Assembly: GCA_001939145.1 (NCBI GenBank)
Contig: LSRX01000467.1
Coordinates: forward strand, 166,800-230,799
Reading direction: 5' to 3'
Length of the DNA: 64,000 nt
Origin: Symbiodinium microadriaticum
Lineage: Eukaryota; Sar; Dinophyceae; Suessiales; Symbiodiniaceae
Shown here: positions 13,494-27,500 of the stretch, piece by piece
Layout: every line of letters begins with the position of its first letter
How positions within the stretch are numbered: the stretch's first letter is position 1
The notes under the pieces: model-generated
What the model was told of the DNA's origin: nothing
The model's database searches: none
The model's input: the letters and a program-made list of their open reading frames with translations, nothing else
Position numbers and translations under genes: made by a program

Positions 13494-14699
13494 GAGCAAG
13501 AAAAATTGCAGAGTAGACTCGAGCAAGCGACTTCGCCAGCGATTCGGGGACTTGAGGACTCCTGACTCCATGGGCCAGGCTCTGGACGGGGTCCCTCAAA
13601 ACATCGCGGAGATCGTGGATGCCAGCCGAACCGGTCTTCAGGTGGGAGCTGACAACATGAAATGAACCACGGCGCGTCATCATTCGGACCAACGCTATGA
13701 GTGCTACTAGCATTAAGACCGGAATGACATCGAAAGGATGGCAGATTCCAACACAAATTAACAATATAGGACATACATAAGGAACAAGTAGGGCAGTAGG
13801 GGGAACAGAAGACACTGGTGCTTTACAACCGTTACCCATGTTTTTTCTTCTATTTTTCCATGTGTTCCTACGTTTTCCTGTGTTCCTTTCCTAGGAAATA
13901 TGTTTCCTATTTTCTTCGTAAAAGTAGTGGACAAATCGGATATCTCGGATATCTTCGATTTCCAGTGCATTCCCGTCCCATTCTGTCGAGGTTGCACGGA
14001 CCAAGCGGGCTGCTCCCAACGACTTCCGGCCAAATCGGATGATCAAGGCCTCTTCATGCAGCCGTGGTTTCAAGTTCTATGCCATGAGTAGCATTCTTCC
14101 TGCTTCTGCGCTACCTCTCCCGCTGCTTCCTGTGCCACGGCTACAACAACAAGAGGACCGCGACTGTTGCTGGTAACACGAGTGCTGCTACTGCTCCTCC
14201 TACTGCTCCGGTTGCTGTTGCTTCTTCTACCATTGCTGCATCTATTCCTCTCGGTGACATCTCCAGTATCATCTCCACCACAGTTTTTGGAAGTCCTTGT
14301 CGCGCTAGCTAGCAAATTTACACCTCTGGGCGCAGTGTTCAAGTTGCGACCTGGCAGGGCAGCACCAGGACCTCTCGAGTGCTGCAACGAAGCTGTGCCG
14401 ACCACGGGATGAGTCGAGTGAATTCATCGAGCTTCTTCGTGGTGTTGGAAGACACTGACTGTGCGGACTTAGCAAGGTGCCTGGAACACGACGCACAATC
14501 GAGATCAGGCCTTGTGCTCAAAAAATTAGCTCAGAGACTCTTTCCAGTCGCATTTTGGGATGGACTGTCGAGTATTGCTGGGGAAGCATCAGGTCATGCA
14601 GGGTCGACAGTTCAGCGCCTTGGAGCAGCAGATGCTCGGCTGCACCCGTGCTCGCTGTGTCTCCGTGTCCATTCCAACCATGTTAGCATCCCTTCATGC

Positions 14700-15828
14700 A
14701 TGCAGGAAGCACGAGTTCATGCGCAAGGTTGCAGCCGAGAGAATCCAGAGGCGGCTGCTGTTACCGCCGCCATGTCCGAGTTGGCCTACCTGTCTTTGGC
14801 ACCGCATGAATGCGTGGCCTCGCGGGAGGACTTGGCGAGCTTGGTACAAGTACTGCCATCAGCTCAACCTCTGCTTGAGTTTGGTCTTGACTTTCGGAGT
14901 GCAACCTGCCCTGAGGCACATTGCTAGAAACCTGCCATGGCCAATTTGATTTGCTGACTTAGGCCAAGACAATTCGGATTGGCTCGTGACAACATGGATA
15001 GCAGCGACCATGATCCAGGCAGTGGGATTCCGTGCGTTGCACAGTGCACGGCCAAGCTGACAGAGCGCACCTCGCAGCTGCTTCAATGTCAGGCAAGGTG
15101 GCGCTGCTATCATGTGAAGCGCAAGAAGTTGGACAAGGCTTCTACAACCATCCAGAGGCCGTTGACTTCTTACCGTTCAATCGAGACTCCAGAACCGGAT
15201 GTGCGGCAAGACATGTTAAAGTTGTGTTGTGGCATGGTCCCCTCGGCCTAAACTGCCCTGACAGGATCATCCGTGCCTTTCTGGTGCGTCGTTTGCTGTC
15301 AAAGCGGCGCAAAGCAGCGACTTGGCATCATGGTGGGTAGTCCCCAAGCAGCGAATGTTTTCAGACTGTAGAATCCACCTTTTGAGGATCTGCTGTTTGA
15401 CGAAACGATTCGAGTGTGCATGTGTGAGTGCAGACACATGCCCTCAAACTAGCGCTTGCCATGCAAGAACGATATGTGCACGGAAATGCACAAAATGATT
15501 GTAATAGCCGCTGTCCTCCATGTTGTGATGCTCCGTGGCTTGCCAAGATCGTCATCCAGCGGCATGCCAGAGGAGTGATCACTCGCCAAGGGCTCGACTC
15601 GAAACTTTGATCTTTGACCATCCAGTCTTGCTCATCCTCAGGCCGTGTCACAACAGGCACCAACAATCGAAAAGACTCTGCGTCTCAGGTAATCGTCTTC
15701 GTGCGAAACATCGGGCTGCCGCGAGCGCCTCAGATCAGTCATGGCAATACAGATTTGCACCAAAAGTGGCGGCCTTGGCCTCAGATGTCGTTGCTTTTCA
15801 GGTCAAGGCCCAGTCGCTCATCCGGGGC
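14700..15828 (+). pseudogene. Truncated duplicate of the IQ-gene exon block
   Basis: This block holds the same IQ-motif exons as 23416-24544: a frame reading KVAAERIQ (about 14720-14750), ARWRCYHVKRKK (about 15095-15130), IIRAFLVRRLLSKRRK (15265-15332), IVIQRHARGVITRQ (15548-15590) and VKAQSLIRG (15802-15828). The last exon is cut after nine codons by the N at 15829; the intact version at 24518-24565 continues FLVHVLD. As assembled, this block cannot make a complete transcript. If the repeat is an artefact, it is simply the same exons shown twice. Confidence 0.7.
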
Positions 15829-15829
15829 N
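15829..15829. other. Single ambiguous base at repeat junction
   Basis: The only N outside the end gap. It sits exactly where copy A stops and microsatellite starts, and so marks an assembly join or a masked base. Confidence 0.95.
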
Positions 15830-16036
15830 TGCCTACCTGCCTACCTGCCTACCTGCCTACCTGCCTACCTGCCTACCTACCTACCTACCTACCTACCTCC
15901 CTACCTATCGATCTATTCATCCATCCATGCTTCTCAATCTGTCTGTCTGTGTGCCTACCTGCCTACCTGCCTACCTGCCTACCTGCCTACCTGCCTACCT
16001 GCCTACCTGCCTACCTGCCTACCTGCCTACCAGCCA
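15830..16036. repeat. TACCTGCC array with CATC/TCTG interruption
   Basis: CCTACCTG units, then CTAC units, then an interruption (ATCGATCTATTCATCCATCC and TCTGTCTGTGTG, about 15905-15950), then CCTACCTG units again. The layout differs from that at 7190-7320, as expected of two alleles or two independently evolved arrays. Confidence 0.95.
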
Positions 16037-19000
16037 ACCTGCCTACATGCCTACATGCCTACATGCCTACATGCCTACATACATAGAGAACACATAGGCA
16101 CATACGTACACGCTTTTTGATGGCACCTAGCAAACCTGCGAAAGGTGCAAAGCCATGGACCTGGCTCGGCGCAGGGGGTGGCCGGCGATGCTCGGGAGGT
16201 TAGGGTTTGGAGATTTCGGGTGCAAGGGTGCGGATTCCTCTTGGCCATCGCACGAAAAGGTTGCCAGAGATCTGCAGAAGTCTTGCACCTTTGAATCGCT
16301 GCCGCCCAGCAAGCAAGCACGGTGCGTGCCCTTCTTCGAAGGACTTGACGACGCGCAAGCCTCGAGATCTTCCGGCAGGCAAGGTCGATACGATCTGGCC
16401 TCAAGGCTGCGAAACGAGCCTATAGGAAACTGCAGCACACTGCAAGGGTGCAAGCCGTAAAATGCCGTAAGTCTGCGAGGCTGTAGCATTTCCGCAGCGG
16501 CATGAGAACGTGGCTGGAGAACTTTTGAAACTGCAGCCGCGTGAGGCGAGCCTGTCGATGAACGGACAGAGCGAAGCTCCCTGGGCAGAGCCCTCCGGCT
16601 GATGCCCAAGATGAGCAAAATCTACACCGCAAGTCTCCGAGGCAGTGTGGTTATTCAGTCGAAGACCTTGCAAGGGTTGCCGGACGCCCTTGCTAAAGCA
16701 TCGATGAAGTTCGCAAAAGTAAAGTCCAGGCAGTCCCTGGGCCGTAACCTCCGAACACACCTTGGGCTGCCCGTGGTTCCAGTGAGGCTTGGCCGAGAGC
16801 ACGCGAAGGCTCAGGAGTACCAGAGGTGCGCTCTTCGTGGCTTTCAGTGTTTTAGGGTTTAGGGTTAGTGCTTTCTTTAGCCTTGACATGCCCCAGCTCT
16901 CCACTGACTTGAGGCTGGTCGAGAAGCTTTGCCCGATCCTGAGGAGGGGATCTGGTGCCTTGCGGGCTGCCGAAGACCGTGGGCACGGGTGTTGTAATAG
17001 ATCGGGAGAATCAGAAGCTGAACCTTGGTTGTTGAAGCGACCGCAGCAACGAGTTTTGTGTAGGGTTCCCGGCTTTCTGAGCCTCCCAGATCAGGACAAG
17101 CAGGAGTCCCAAAGAGTGAAGCCATCGTTAGCCATACTTCGCCGAGGAGTTCAACAGAAACGGAGGGGTTTTGAAGGAGATTTGTTCCCGAACTCCCGAC
17201 TCAGCCAAAAATCCCATGTGGAAAGAAGGAGTAAACTTAACTTACCTTCAAGCTATATATAGGCACATGTCCACAAAAAGCGGTTTCTACACCGAACCGA
17301 CTGAACCTCGAATGTCTTGGATCCGAGTCTCAGAAAATGAGGGATTGGCGACCAGTCAGCAGATTCCTCCACGTAAGTAATGACCCCTAGAATACGCCCC
17401 CCCCTGTTTCAGCAACCTTATCACCCGAGCTTCTTGGCCTGGGCCCAGGCGCACCCCCCGCGCAGCCTGCCGGGCCAAGGCGCCCACGCCGGGCCCCCAG
17501 ATCACGTTATAGCTGTTTCGGGTTTAGGGTTGAGGGTCTTGGTTGTAATGCTTGCGCTCGTGCCACTACTCGTGCTAGCAGTAGCAGCTTTGTCTGTTGG
17601 TTTTCTGCAATTTTATGTTGCTGCTGCTTCTACTACTCCAGCTGCTGCTGTCACCGATGATCCTGCTGCCATCGCGATTGTTGTCATTCAGTGGGTTCTT
17701 GGTAGAATTGCTTCCGTTACACCTACCTCTGAATGAAAGGTGGAGCAGCAGGTGCTGGGGGTGCTTCAAGTCTCAGGACTTTCGGGGATCCGACCTTTGG
17801 ACACTGTGGAGTTGGGAGATGATAATGGGAGATTCGTATATAAGATCAGAACAGGACGAGTCATTGTGCATGGTCAGGTGGTGGAGCTTCGAGCCGCAAG
17901 AACGCGGCCCGGGTCTTGCCGACCGGGTCATCCTGTGGTAGAGATGGACGAAACAGGCTATACAGGAGCATGGAGCATGTTGGAAACCGTTGCAATTACC
18001 GGCATGTTGTAGACACTGTAGAGTCAGTACATCCGGTTGCGTCCAGCTCGGCCCCATCTCACGCTAAGAGACTCTGTGAGGTGAAGAACGCTCCAGCCGC
18101 CCCGAGAAGGCTCCTTCGTCGCTTTGGGCTTCGGGGCTGAGGGGGTTTCTCGGAAAGTCGTCGCCGTCACAAGATTCTTGTCCGCCCCAGACAGGCAAAG
18201 CGATTCAAGTGGTAAGGCTTGACTAGGGTGTTTTGGATGTTTGTCTAACAGGGTGCTATGCTTGCAAGGCCGGCGACTGGCTTCGACGGCGACGGGAACG
18301 AGGCTACCAGGTCTCCATCGCCGCCACTGGTTGCGCACAGGCCTTCGGCGAATGCCCGCGGGTGCAGATTTTTGGGAAGGAACGGCATGCTGCTGCACTC
18401 ATGAATGCCTGGGACTGAGCGAGGCACTATCACCACCACTACCACCACCACTACGCACCTTGAATGTGCAATTTATGTTCCGGGCCGTGAGAGAGGAGTT
18501 GGGAAGGGAGTTCAAAGATGGTGGTGCATGGATGGGTGCAGGGTCAACGCTTTGATATCTCGAAGCTTGAACCAGGCAACATGGCGACAAGAGTAGCATG
18601 TAGGAGCCCACAAATTGGACAATGGCAGCAATTTGGCAATGTGAATAGCTTCATCAGCCGTTATTGCAGAATATCAGCTATAGCATCACGACTAAACATG
18701 GCCATCACATACAATGCCAAGTATCGCACAGTTCATGCACCATACTTCCCATATCATAAATCAGACCATATATCACATCGCATGTCATAGCATATATCGT
18801 AACAAAGATCATATTATTATCTCGTCTGATACCATGCCTTGTCAGATTATGTACCAAACCACACATCATATATTAAATGTCATAGGTCACGGTCATACGT
18901 ATGTGCATTGTGTGTGTATATGCTTGTGCATATGCACTAATGCACTGTACATATGTATGCATGTACCCAGCTATGTATGCATGCATGCATGCATGCATGT

Positions 19001-22000
19001 ATGTATGTATGTATGTATGTATGTATTTGTATATACATATATGTATGTATGCATGTATGTATGTACGTATGTATGTAATGTATGTATATGTATGTGTGTA
19101 TTTGTGCATGTGTGTATGTATGTATCTTGTAACACATGGCATAGGCTATCATGTGCACCATATTATATATCATTGCTGAGTATTGAGAATCTGCTGTAAT
19201 CATCGTCACCGTTATCATGATGTTCTGAGGTTCTCGAAGACGGCAGCCGTCCGGGTACCGAAGAGCGCTCTCACGCTCGCGAGGCCCGGAGGTTGGCTTG
19301 CAGACTTCCACGGGGCAGGGTGTAGGACTTAGGTGCGACAACCCAACTGCGCTTAGACTGCTCACAACCAGCCATAAACTAGCTCCTAAATCCGAAATCC
19401 TAAACTCCTAAGCCCCAGACCCTAGAATTAGGATTTCTGCATAGGGCTTTCCGTGGACTGGGGAGTCGGATCAAGAGTTCGGCTCCGTGGGTGTCGAAAG
19501 GCGAGAACCCGGGACTTTGGCATATTGAGGCATTCGGGGGCTCTTTAGATGTGCTCTGTGAGGGGATCCGGGTGTATGCGTGCTCGCTTATGGCATCTAG
19601 GAGGACAAGTGAAAATGGGCCGACCTCCACCTCCTTTCGGCTGACACTTCTTCAAAGCCTTTCTTGTCAAGTTTGGTGCGATGCATGGTTTGTGCCAATC
19701 TCTCTTTGAGTGAGAGGCGATTTTTTGACTCGATTCTTGGATCAGGGGAAGGCCAGTTACAGTTGAACTCTCGGCGCATGTTGTCTGCCGATATCAGCTG
19801 CCATGCACTTGCAGGACACTGGCTGGACAAGCAACGTGGCACTCTTAGCCACGGGCAGCAGGGCTGTAGAAGTCTGAAGTTTGTTACAGCCAGTCGCCAA
19901 TGGCAACAGCAGCATGCAACGGGTGCACAGGTGCCATTTGACAGCACTTGACCGGATCCTTGCCATCGCTGAATACAGTACCCTTCCCCAAGGCCCATGC
20001 TCCGGAAGCAGGGGCAAAAGATGAGGATGCCAAGTCCCGCACCCAGGGGGGGGGGCCAGCCTGGCCAGCAAAGAGGGTGCAGGGTCCAGGAATGCAAAAT
20101 GTGTCATTTCCCTTGCATCAAATGGTGCCCAACATGACCCACGAATCCGAGAGCTGCTGAAAACAGCCGCAAAGGTCAGCTGAAATGCAGCATTTTCACC
20201 GCAGGAGCCCCAGGATAAAGCCGAGCCCAGAGTTGTAGCGAACATGAACTCTTCAACAGTGCCAGTGCGAGCAAGGTTCCTTAAAGGACAAGGCTTTCCA
20301 TAATAGAGTAGCAGAGGTCGGAATAGTTTGTTACTAGCAGTATATTCCCTGTAGTTCCCTGTGTAAGTATAGTGGACTGTGTGGGGCCGGGGTGCCTCTG
20401 CTTGAAACGTCTGGGCACGCTCAGGCCACACTCACGTTGCTGAGGCAGGGGGAACCGGTGGTGTCAGGGTTCCGGGTGCTAAGTCTGAGAGTGCAAGAGT
20501 CAGAGGCACCACGCATCGCGAGTTCCAGACTACCCTTGACAACAGGGCTGCTCTACTGAGAAAAGACTTCGCTGTCATCGCGACCCGTCACATCAGGAGA
20601 TCACTGCTCGTGCTCGGAAGCTGCACGATGCAGCTTGCGAGGCGAGGGTGTCTTGACTTTGTTCGTCTGTTTCTGATTGGAACGTGGCGCAAGAGGAATG
20701 CCATGGGCTTGTCTTTCACTTTGCTTGCTTAACTTGCTTGTAGCGCCGAAGCATGGACTATGTCACAGACCATGCCCCATTTGCCAGCAGTCTTCGGTTC
20801 ATGTCAGCTCTTAGTTTGCGGTTAGAGAACTGTGCCTTCGTTTGATATTGAAGTTGACGGTCTCCTCGCAGGCTCAGCTAGGCCATTCCCACCAACAAGG
20901 CAGGACTGCAGAATCAAATGGAAAATGGCAGATGTATCTAACTGCTGCAGGAAGTGATACCTGATCACACTGGCGCACGAAGTCCTTCACCTGTTCTTGC
21001 CACCGTTGAAGCTTACTAGTTTGCTTGGATTGCCTGGTTCCCCACGGCCAGAGGAGTGTCTGAAGTCAGCTCTGGAAAGAGCCTCAGGTTTACCGATCGA
21101 ATTAGGGCATGAGTTTGGAAGCCTGGCAAACAAGTAACCTGCCATGAAGCGAGCAATCGGCACAAATTGGGAGCAGGCTTCTCTGGCGGCAACGTAGTGG
21201 GAACGAACCGTCGTGCATCAAGGCCTCTTTCAACTACTGCACGGGAATGGCCATTGGCCGTCGGTTCTCAAAACAGACGTGTGTGCGGGTAAAATCCTGA
21301 GCAGGGACTCTAGCACGGAGTCGACAAGCTGGCAACCGAAACCGCAGGAGGCGTCAGTGGAAATGCGAAGTCAGAGGGGGAGCCTTGCTCGCGGGATCTA
21401 TCTCGCTCGCACAACGGCAGTGGTGCTTGGCACGTCATCCGTGCTTTTGTCGCTTCGTGCTCTTGTCTTTTGTTGGTGTTGCTGGTCGTTGTGTTGCTGG
21501 CGCTGGCTCTTTAGAAATTGCGCCGGAGGGGCCGCCCTTTTGTTAGGCCAGGCTCGTGCCTCGATCGATGCTCACCTCACCTCACCCTATGTTTCCTGTC
21601 AGCATCTCACCAAACTTCTATTTTCGACAGGTGCCCGACATCCTGACGGCGAGAGTCCCGACCCAAGGCTTCCAAGGCTATGCTGAAACTTCGGCGGATT
21701 TGGGAGCCTCTGCCGCAAACGCGGCAGAGGGGGCATGCCTGAGCAGCTTCGGTGCGAAAACCGGGTGTAAGACGTGCGTAGATTGGAAAGCAATATTAGC
21801 CAATCATGAACAGTTATCCATCATGGTTCACAAAAGGTAACTTACATTCTACTAGTATGCAACGCAAGATGGAGCACTTTCGGTCCAGCTGTTTTGGCAT
21901 TGCCCCGGCCCGTGTGAAGGGGTGAAATTGCGCACCTTCTCGGGGCTGTCGAACAATCTAGGCTTGCAGACTTTGGGCAGCAAACCAGAGTCGTGTTTTC

Positions 22001-24544
22001 ATGCTTTCAGTTTCTTCTCGGTCAGCCCAAGTTCTGCAACTGTAGACGTTGCCTGCGTTGAGAGCCAAACGTGTCTGCGCTCCTTGTGCCAGCCTGCACT
22101 GTTCAGTTTTGGGCATCAGCCACATGCCTGGGTGTGAGCCAAGTAATAGTAGCAATAATAATTGTAATACTAATACTAATACTAGTACTAATACTAATAC
22201 TAATAATAAGAGCAAGAAAAATTGCAGAGTAGACTCGAGCAAGCGACTTCGCCAGCGATTCGGGGACTTGAGGACTCCTGACTCCATGGGCCAGGCTCTG
22301 GACGGGGTCCCTCAAAACATCGCGGAGATCGTGGATGCCAGCCGAACCGGTCTTCAGGTGGGAGCTGACAACATGAAATGAACCACGGCGCGTCATCATT
22401 CGGACCAACGCTATGAGTGCTACTAGCATTAAGACCGGAATGACATCGAAAGGATGGCAGATTCCAACACAAATTAACAATATAGGACATACATAAGGAA
22501 CAAGTAGGGCAGTAGGGGGAACAGAAGACACTGGTGCTTTACAACCGTTACCCATGTTTTTTCTTCTATTTTTCCATGTGTTCCTACGTTTTCCTGTGTT
22601 CCTTTCCTAGGAAATATGTTTCCTATTTTCTTCGTAAAAGTAGTGGACAAATCGGATATCTCGGATATCTTCGATTTCCAGTGCATTCCCGTCCCATTCT
22701 GTCGAGGTTGCACGGACCAAGCGGGCTGCTCCCAACGACTTCCGGCCAAATCGGATGATCAAGGCCTCTTCATGCAGCCGTGGTTTCAAGTTCTATGCCA
22801 TGAGTAGCATTCTTCCTGCTTCTGCGCTACCTCTCCCGCTGCTTCCTGTGCCACGGCTACAACAACAAGAGGACCGCGACTGTTGCTGGTAACACGAGTG
22901 CTGCTACTGCTCCTCCTACTGCTCCGGTTGCTGTTGCTTCTTCTACCATTGCTGCATCTATTCCTCTCGGTGACATCTCCAGTATCATCTCCACCACAGT
23001 TTTTGGAAGTCCTTGTCGCGCTAGCTAGCAAATTTACACCTCTGGGCGCAGTGTTCAAGTTGCGACCTGGCAGGGCAGCACCAGGACCTCTCGAGTGCTG
23101 CAACGAAGCTGTGCCGACCACGGGATGAGTCGAGTGAATTCATCGAGCTTCTTCGTGGTGTTGGAAGACACTGACTGTGCGGACTTAGCAAGGTGCCTGG
23201 AACACGACGCACAATCGAGATCAGGCCTTGTGCTCAAAAAATTAGCTCAGAGACTCTTTCCAGTCGCATTTTGGGATGGACTGTCGAGTATTGCTGGGGA
23301 AGCATCAGGTCATGCAGGGTCGACAGTTCAGCGCCTTGGAGCAGCAGATGCTCGGCTGCACCCGTGCTCGCTGTGTCTCCGTGTCCATTCCAACCATGTT
23401 AGCATCCCTTCATGCATGCAGGAAGCACGAGTTCATGCGCAAGGTTGCAGCCGAGAGAATCCAGAGGCGGCTGCTGTTACCGCCGCCATGTCCGAGTTGG
23501 CCTACCTGTCTTTGGCACCGCATGAATGCGTGGCCTCGCGGGAGGACTTGGCGAGCTTGGTACAAGTACTGCCATCAGCTCAACCTCTGCTTGAGTTTGG
23601 TCTTGACTTTCGGAGTGCAACCTGCCCTGAGGCACATTGCTAGAAACCTGCCATGGCCAATTTGATTTGCTGACTTAGGCCAAGACAATTCGGATTGGCT
23701 CGTGACAACATGGATAGCAGCGACCATGATCCAGGCAGTGGGATTCCGTGCGTTGCACAGTGCACGGCCAAGCTGACAGAGCGCACCTCGCAGCTGCTTC
23801 AATGTCAGGCAAGGTGGCGCTGCTATCATGTGAAGCGCAAGAAGTTGGACAAGGCTTCTACAACCATCCAGAGGCCGTTGACTTCTTACCGTTCAATCGA
23901 GACTCCAGAACCGGATGTGCGGCAAGACATGTTAAAGTTGTGTTGTGGCATGGTCCCCTCGGCCTAAACTGCCCTGACAGGATCATCCGTGCCTTTCTGG
24001 TGCGTCGTTTGCTGTCAAAGCGGCGCAAAGCAGCGACTTGGCATCATGGTGGGTAGTCCCCAAGCAGCGAATGTTTTCAGACTGTAGAATCCACCTTTTG
24101 AGGATCTGCTGTTTGACGAAACGATTCGAGTGTGCATGTGTGAGTGCAGACACATGCCCTCAAACTAGCGCTTGCCATGCAAGAACGATATGTGCACGGA
24201 AATGCACAAAATGATTGTAATAGCCGCTGTCCTCCATGTTGTGATGCTCCGTGGCTTGCCAAGATCGTCATCCAGCGGCATGCCAGAGGAGTGATCACTC
24301 GCCAAGGGCTCGACTCGAAACTTTGATCTTTGACCATCCAGTCTTGCTCATCCTCAGGCCGTGTCACAACAGGCACCAACAATCGAAAAGACTCTGCGTC
24401 TCAGGTAATCGTCTTCGTGCGAAACATCGGGCTGCCGCGAGCGCCTCAGATCAGTCATGGCAATACAGATTTGCACCAAAAGTGGCGGCCTTGGCCTCAG
24501 ATGTCGTTGCTTTTCAGGTCAAGGCCCAGTCGCTCATCCGGGGC
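16037..24544 (+). repeat. 8.5-kb direct repeat, copy B
   Basis: Second copy of 7321-15828 at offset 8716. Unlike copy A it continues without a break into unique sequence through the complete IQ exon at 24518-24565. Copy B is therefore the one joined to the rest of the gene. Corresponding landmarks are the telomere-like heptamers at 16850, the ATGT array at 18969, the TAATAC array at 22142 and the IQ exons from 23416. Confidence 0.95.
22244..22357 (+). CDS. Possible upstream exon, function unknown
   Basis: A 114-nt (38-codon) frame lies between a CAAG acceptor and a CTTCAG/GTGGGA donor, both in phase 0. It reads from RLRQRFGDLRTPDSMGQAL to IVDASRTGLQ, a charged, helix-like stretch. Phase 0 at both ends matches most introns of the IQ gene that begins about 1 kb downstream on the same strand, so it may be an N-terminal exon of that gene. 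The identical sequence is at 13528-13641 in copy A. No domain is recognised, and the splice signals are short enough to arise by chance. Confidence 0.35.
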
Positions 24545-27500
24545 TTCCTCGTGCATGTCCTGGATGTTTCTTGAATGTTCTTGAAGTGAGCCCACTCTTG
24601 CGTCCCATGGCACTCAGGGAAGAAGACGTGTGAAAAAGAAACGTCTAGGCATGGACCAGCTGGCATCACTGGCAAATTTAACTACAGTGCATAATCTTGC
24701 ATGGTCCACGGTTGGCTTAATTAGCAAGCTTGCAGTAGTCAGCGCGGCTGCTTCCTGTGATGAGGGTGGTACCGGGAGCTGAGCTATCCTCCTTCGAACA
24801 ATGCGTGCAATGCATGGCCAGGCTTTGACGATTCAGTGTGCCGTCCGCCCGCTCCCAAAACACGTTCCGTGAGAGCAAGCAGCAGAAGCATCTGGCCGAC
24901 AAGAGGTCAACACTGACGCATTTGAGATGCTATAAACCCGATCGTGATGAGACTGCGTAACTGCGCTTTTCTGGAAGACTGCTTGGACTCGGCTGCGACC
25001 ACCTGTCGCTTCGATTTGCATTTTATGCTAGCTTTGTTTGCCAATGAGCAAGCTGCAAAGGTTGCCACCAAGCGCGACGGAGAGTGCAGGCACAGATGAC
25101 AGCATCTTGTTTCTGAGTAAGTGCAGTGTGGGCGCCTGTGCTAACTTGTTACGATTCTTGCAATGCTGTTGCGGTTCACCTGGGTGTTGGATCATCCTGC
25201 TTCTTGATGTCAAAAGATGCATGTATCAAGAAGGTCACCTGCGTAGCATCAGTGAATCTGACTTACTTAGCATCTGTCATTCTTTTCGTCTACGGCTTCG
25301 CCAAGAAGTTCTCAAACTAGAGACTGCCAGACCCCAAGCTCATTGATCGCCTGCCGATGTTCTTATAGTGCTATCACCCCTCTGTCCCAGGCACGGGAGT
25401 AGGTGCGCGAGAATGGATATCGGATACCACTATGTCTCATGGTCTGAACATGAACCAAGCGCCTCCGCAAAAAAACAGCACTCGGCATTGCTGTGCAGGT
25501 TCGGCGGGATGCAGCCGCTGATGCAAAGGCCTGGCCGCGGGGCCTAAATGCAGAGGGCTTTCTTTCAGAGGTCAGTCAGGACGGGAAGGCTGGAAGGCTT
25601 TTCAATGGATTCGCTTGACCCAATGTAGAAGAGGGCGGCTCTGTGGCAGAATACGTCTCGTGGTTGTTGAGGGTAGCCATTGTTCGCGAAGGCCGTCAGA
25701 TGAAAGATGTTGCTCACCTTGGTTTCGGTGGTCGACAGCACACATGGTTGTTGCTACCAAAGCTCCATGCAGATGCATAGGCCTGCATGGTGCATTTCAG
25801 TCACCTCCGCCCTTTCGGTGTGGCAGGCCAGAGTGGCCGGAGCGGTCAACATCCAGCGGATTTACCGCGGCATCCAAGGCTCTCCTTAATTATATAGAAT
25901 ACTAGAGGTTTTTTGGGCCCATCTTACAGATTCATTATAAGGAAGCCCCAAAAATAATGTTGGTAGCTTTTCGATTCCTCCATAAAAAAACCATCTCCGT
26001 ACTCCGCCGTCTGCCTTCTGCCTATGCCAGGCAGGAGCCAAGCGCTGCAAAAGCTGGAAGAGCCGCGGTCCCAGAAAAAGGGACCATGAAGGGGCGAAGG
26101 GCGACTCTCATCACGGTTTAGGGAGTTTGGAGGCTTTTCGGATTTAGGGGTTTAGGGGCTGAGGGCTTGGGGTGTAGATGAGTATCCTTCGGATTGGCAG
26201 GTACAACACAGCTATGGAGCAGCACAGAGCTGCAACAAAATTGCCGGCCTCTCGGGTATTTGCAGAGGTTCCTTTATGTTAGCCAGCTCACCATGGACAC
26301 AGGCTGTAATTTGGAGACCGTGTCCTGCCACGTGCGCTGGCCGACTTGTAGACACCGCCTTCTCACGGTCACTAGCTAGCACCTTGAGAGCGACGTCTCG
26401 TTGCGACACAACACGTTCCACAGATACTCTGCTGGACACCAGACAGGCTACTCTGCACAATCACTCGCTTCCGCTATTTCATACGCTGCTAGACTTGCCA
26501 GACTACAATATACAATGTTAGGATAACCTGCATGCTTGAACAAGTACCAGCTTTCAACAGGCAGGCTATGGCGAGACGGGATGCCGCCATCAAAAGAGTC
26601 GGATCCTTGCACGTGTGAAGCCGACGCATTCGTTTTGATTCGGATGATGATACGGGAACAGGGCTTTGTGTTCCTGTTTCCGTAGTTCGAAGACATGGGC
26701 AGGTTGACAGAGGAATGGGCATATGAAGGAGTGGCTTTCAAATCAGTCATATTGCAGCACAGTTCCCTGTGACGACAGGTACAGTCAGAATCAGGAATGT
26801 CGACAATTCGACCCGACCAAGCATGGTTTGTAACTTTGTAGATCCTATTTCCAAGCCCCGTCACCCGTGTTGAGGTGGACAAGATCAGGTTGGACAAGTT
26901 CGAGGAGATGAACAAGGTGCATGACGCACAAGCTCCTCATGCTGGTAAGTGTTGTAGTGAGCCCGTAAGCTGGCGTCGAGATGTTCTGGCGGTTTGGTCT
27001 CTTAGCAGGCTGCCACGACCATCCGCAAGCTGTGGAAGGGAAAGAAGACCCGGCGAAAGTGCAACCGCACAGTCATGATTCCCGACCAGAGACGAGCAGC
27101 TGTAACGCTCTTGCGATGAAGCGAGACCTGCCTGCAGGTACCAACAACTCATGGAAGAGTTTGCAAGGCACCTTCCGGGTGATGAAGTCGCCGGGTTTAC
27201 AAACCCGAAGTGAAATGGTCGTACCAGGATCCTAGCAGCCCCAGGTTTGTAGTGAAATCATCCGAGACATTGCTCACGGTCAGGCACGTCGACAACGTCA
27301 TCACCATCCAGCGATATGCTCGCGGATTTCTAGTGCGGCTCCGCATGTGGCGACAAGTCATGGACTTGGAGACTGCAACTCACATGGATGGCAGAGAACA
27401 CAATTAGTTTGCATGAAGACGCTGGCCATACCCCTCGTGATTCTCATGTCAATGTGGCATCATAACTGCAGATGGGCTGAGGCAGTCCGTGCGGAAGAAG

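Larger units (their letters stand above)
7321..15828 (+). repeat. 8.5-kb direct repeat, copy A
   Basis: This stretch recurs at a constant offset of 8716 bp as 16037-24544. Every frame translated across it is the same in both copies, and I found no base difference where I compared them. It starts inside the TACATGCC microsatellite. It stops 27 nt into an IQ-motif exon, directly before a single N at 15829. Within it lie telomere-like heptamers, an ATGT microsatellite, a TAATAC microsatellite and a first set of IQ exons. Such identity means either a very recent tandem duplication or, more likely given the N, two contigs or haplotypes joined end to end. Confidence 0.95.
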
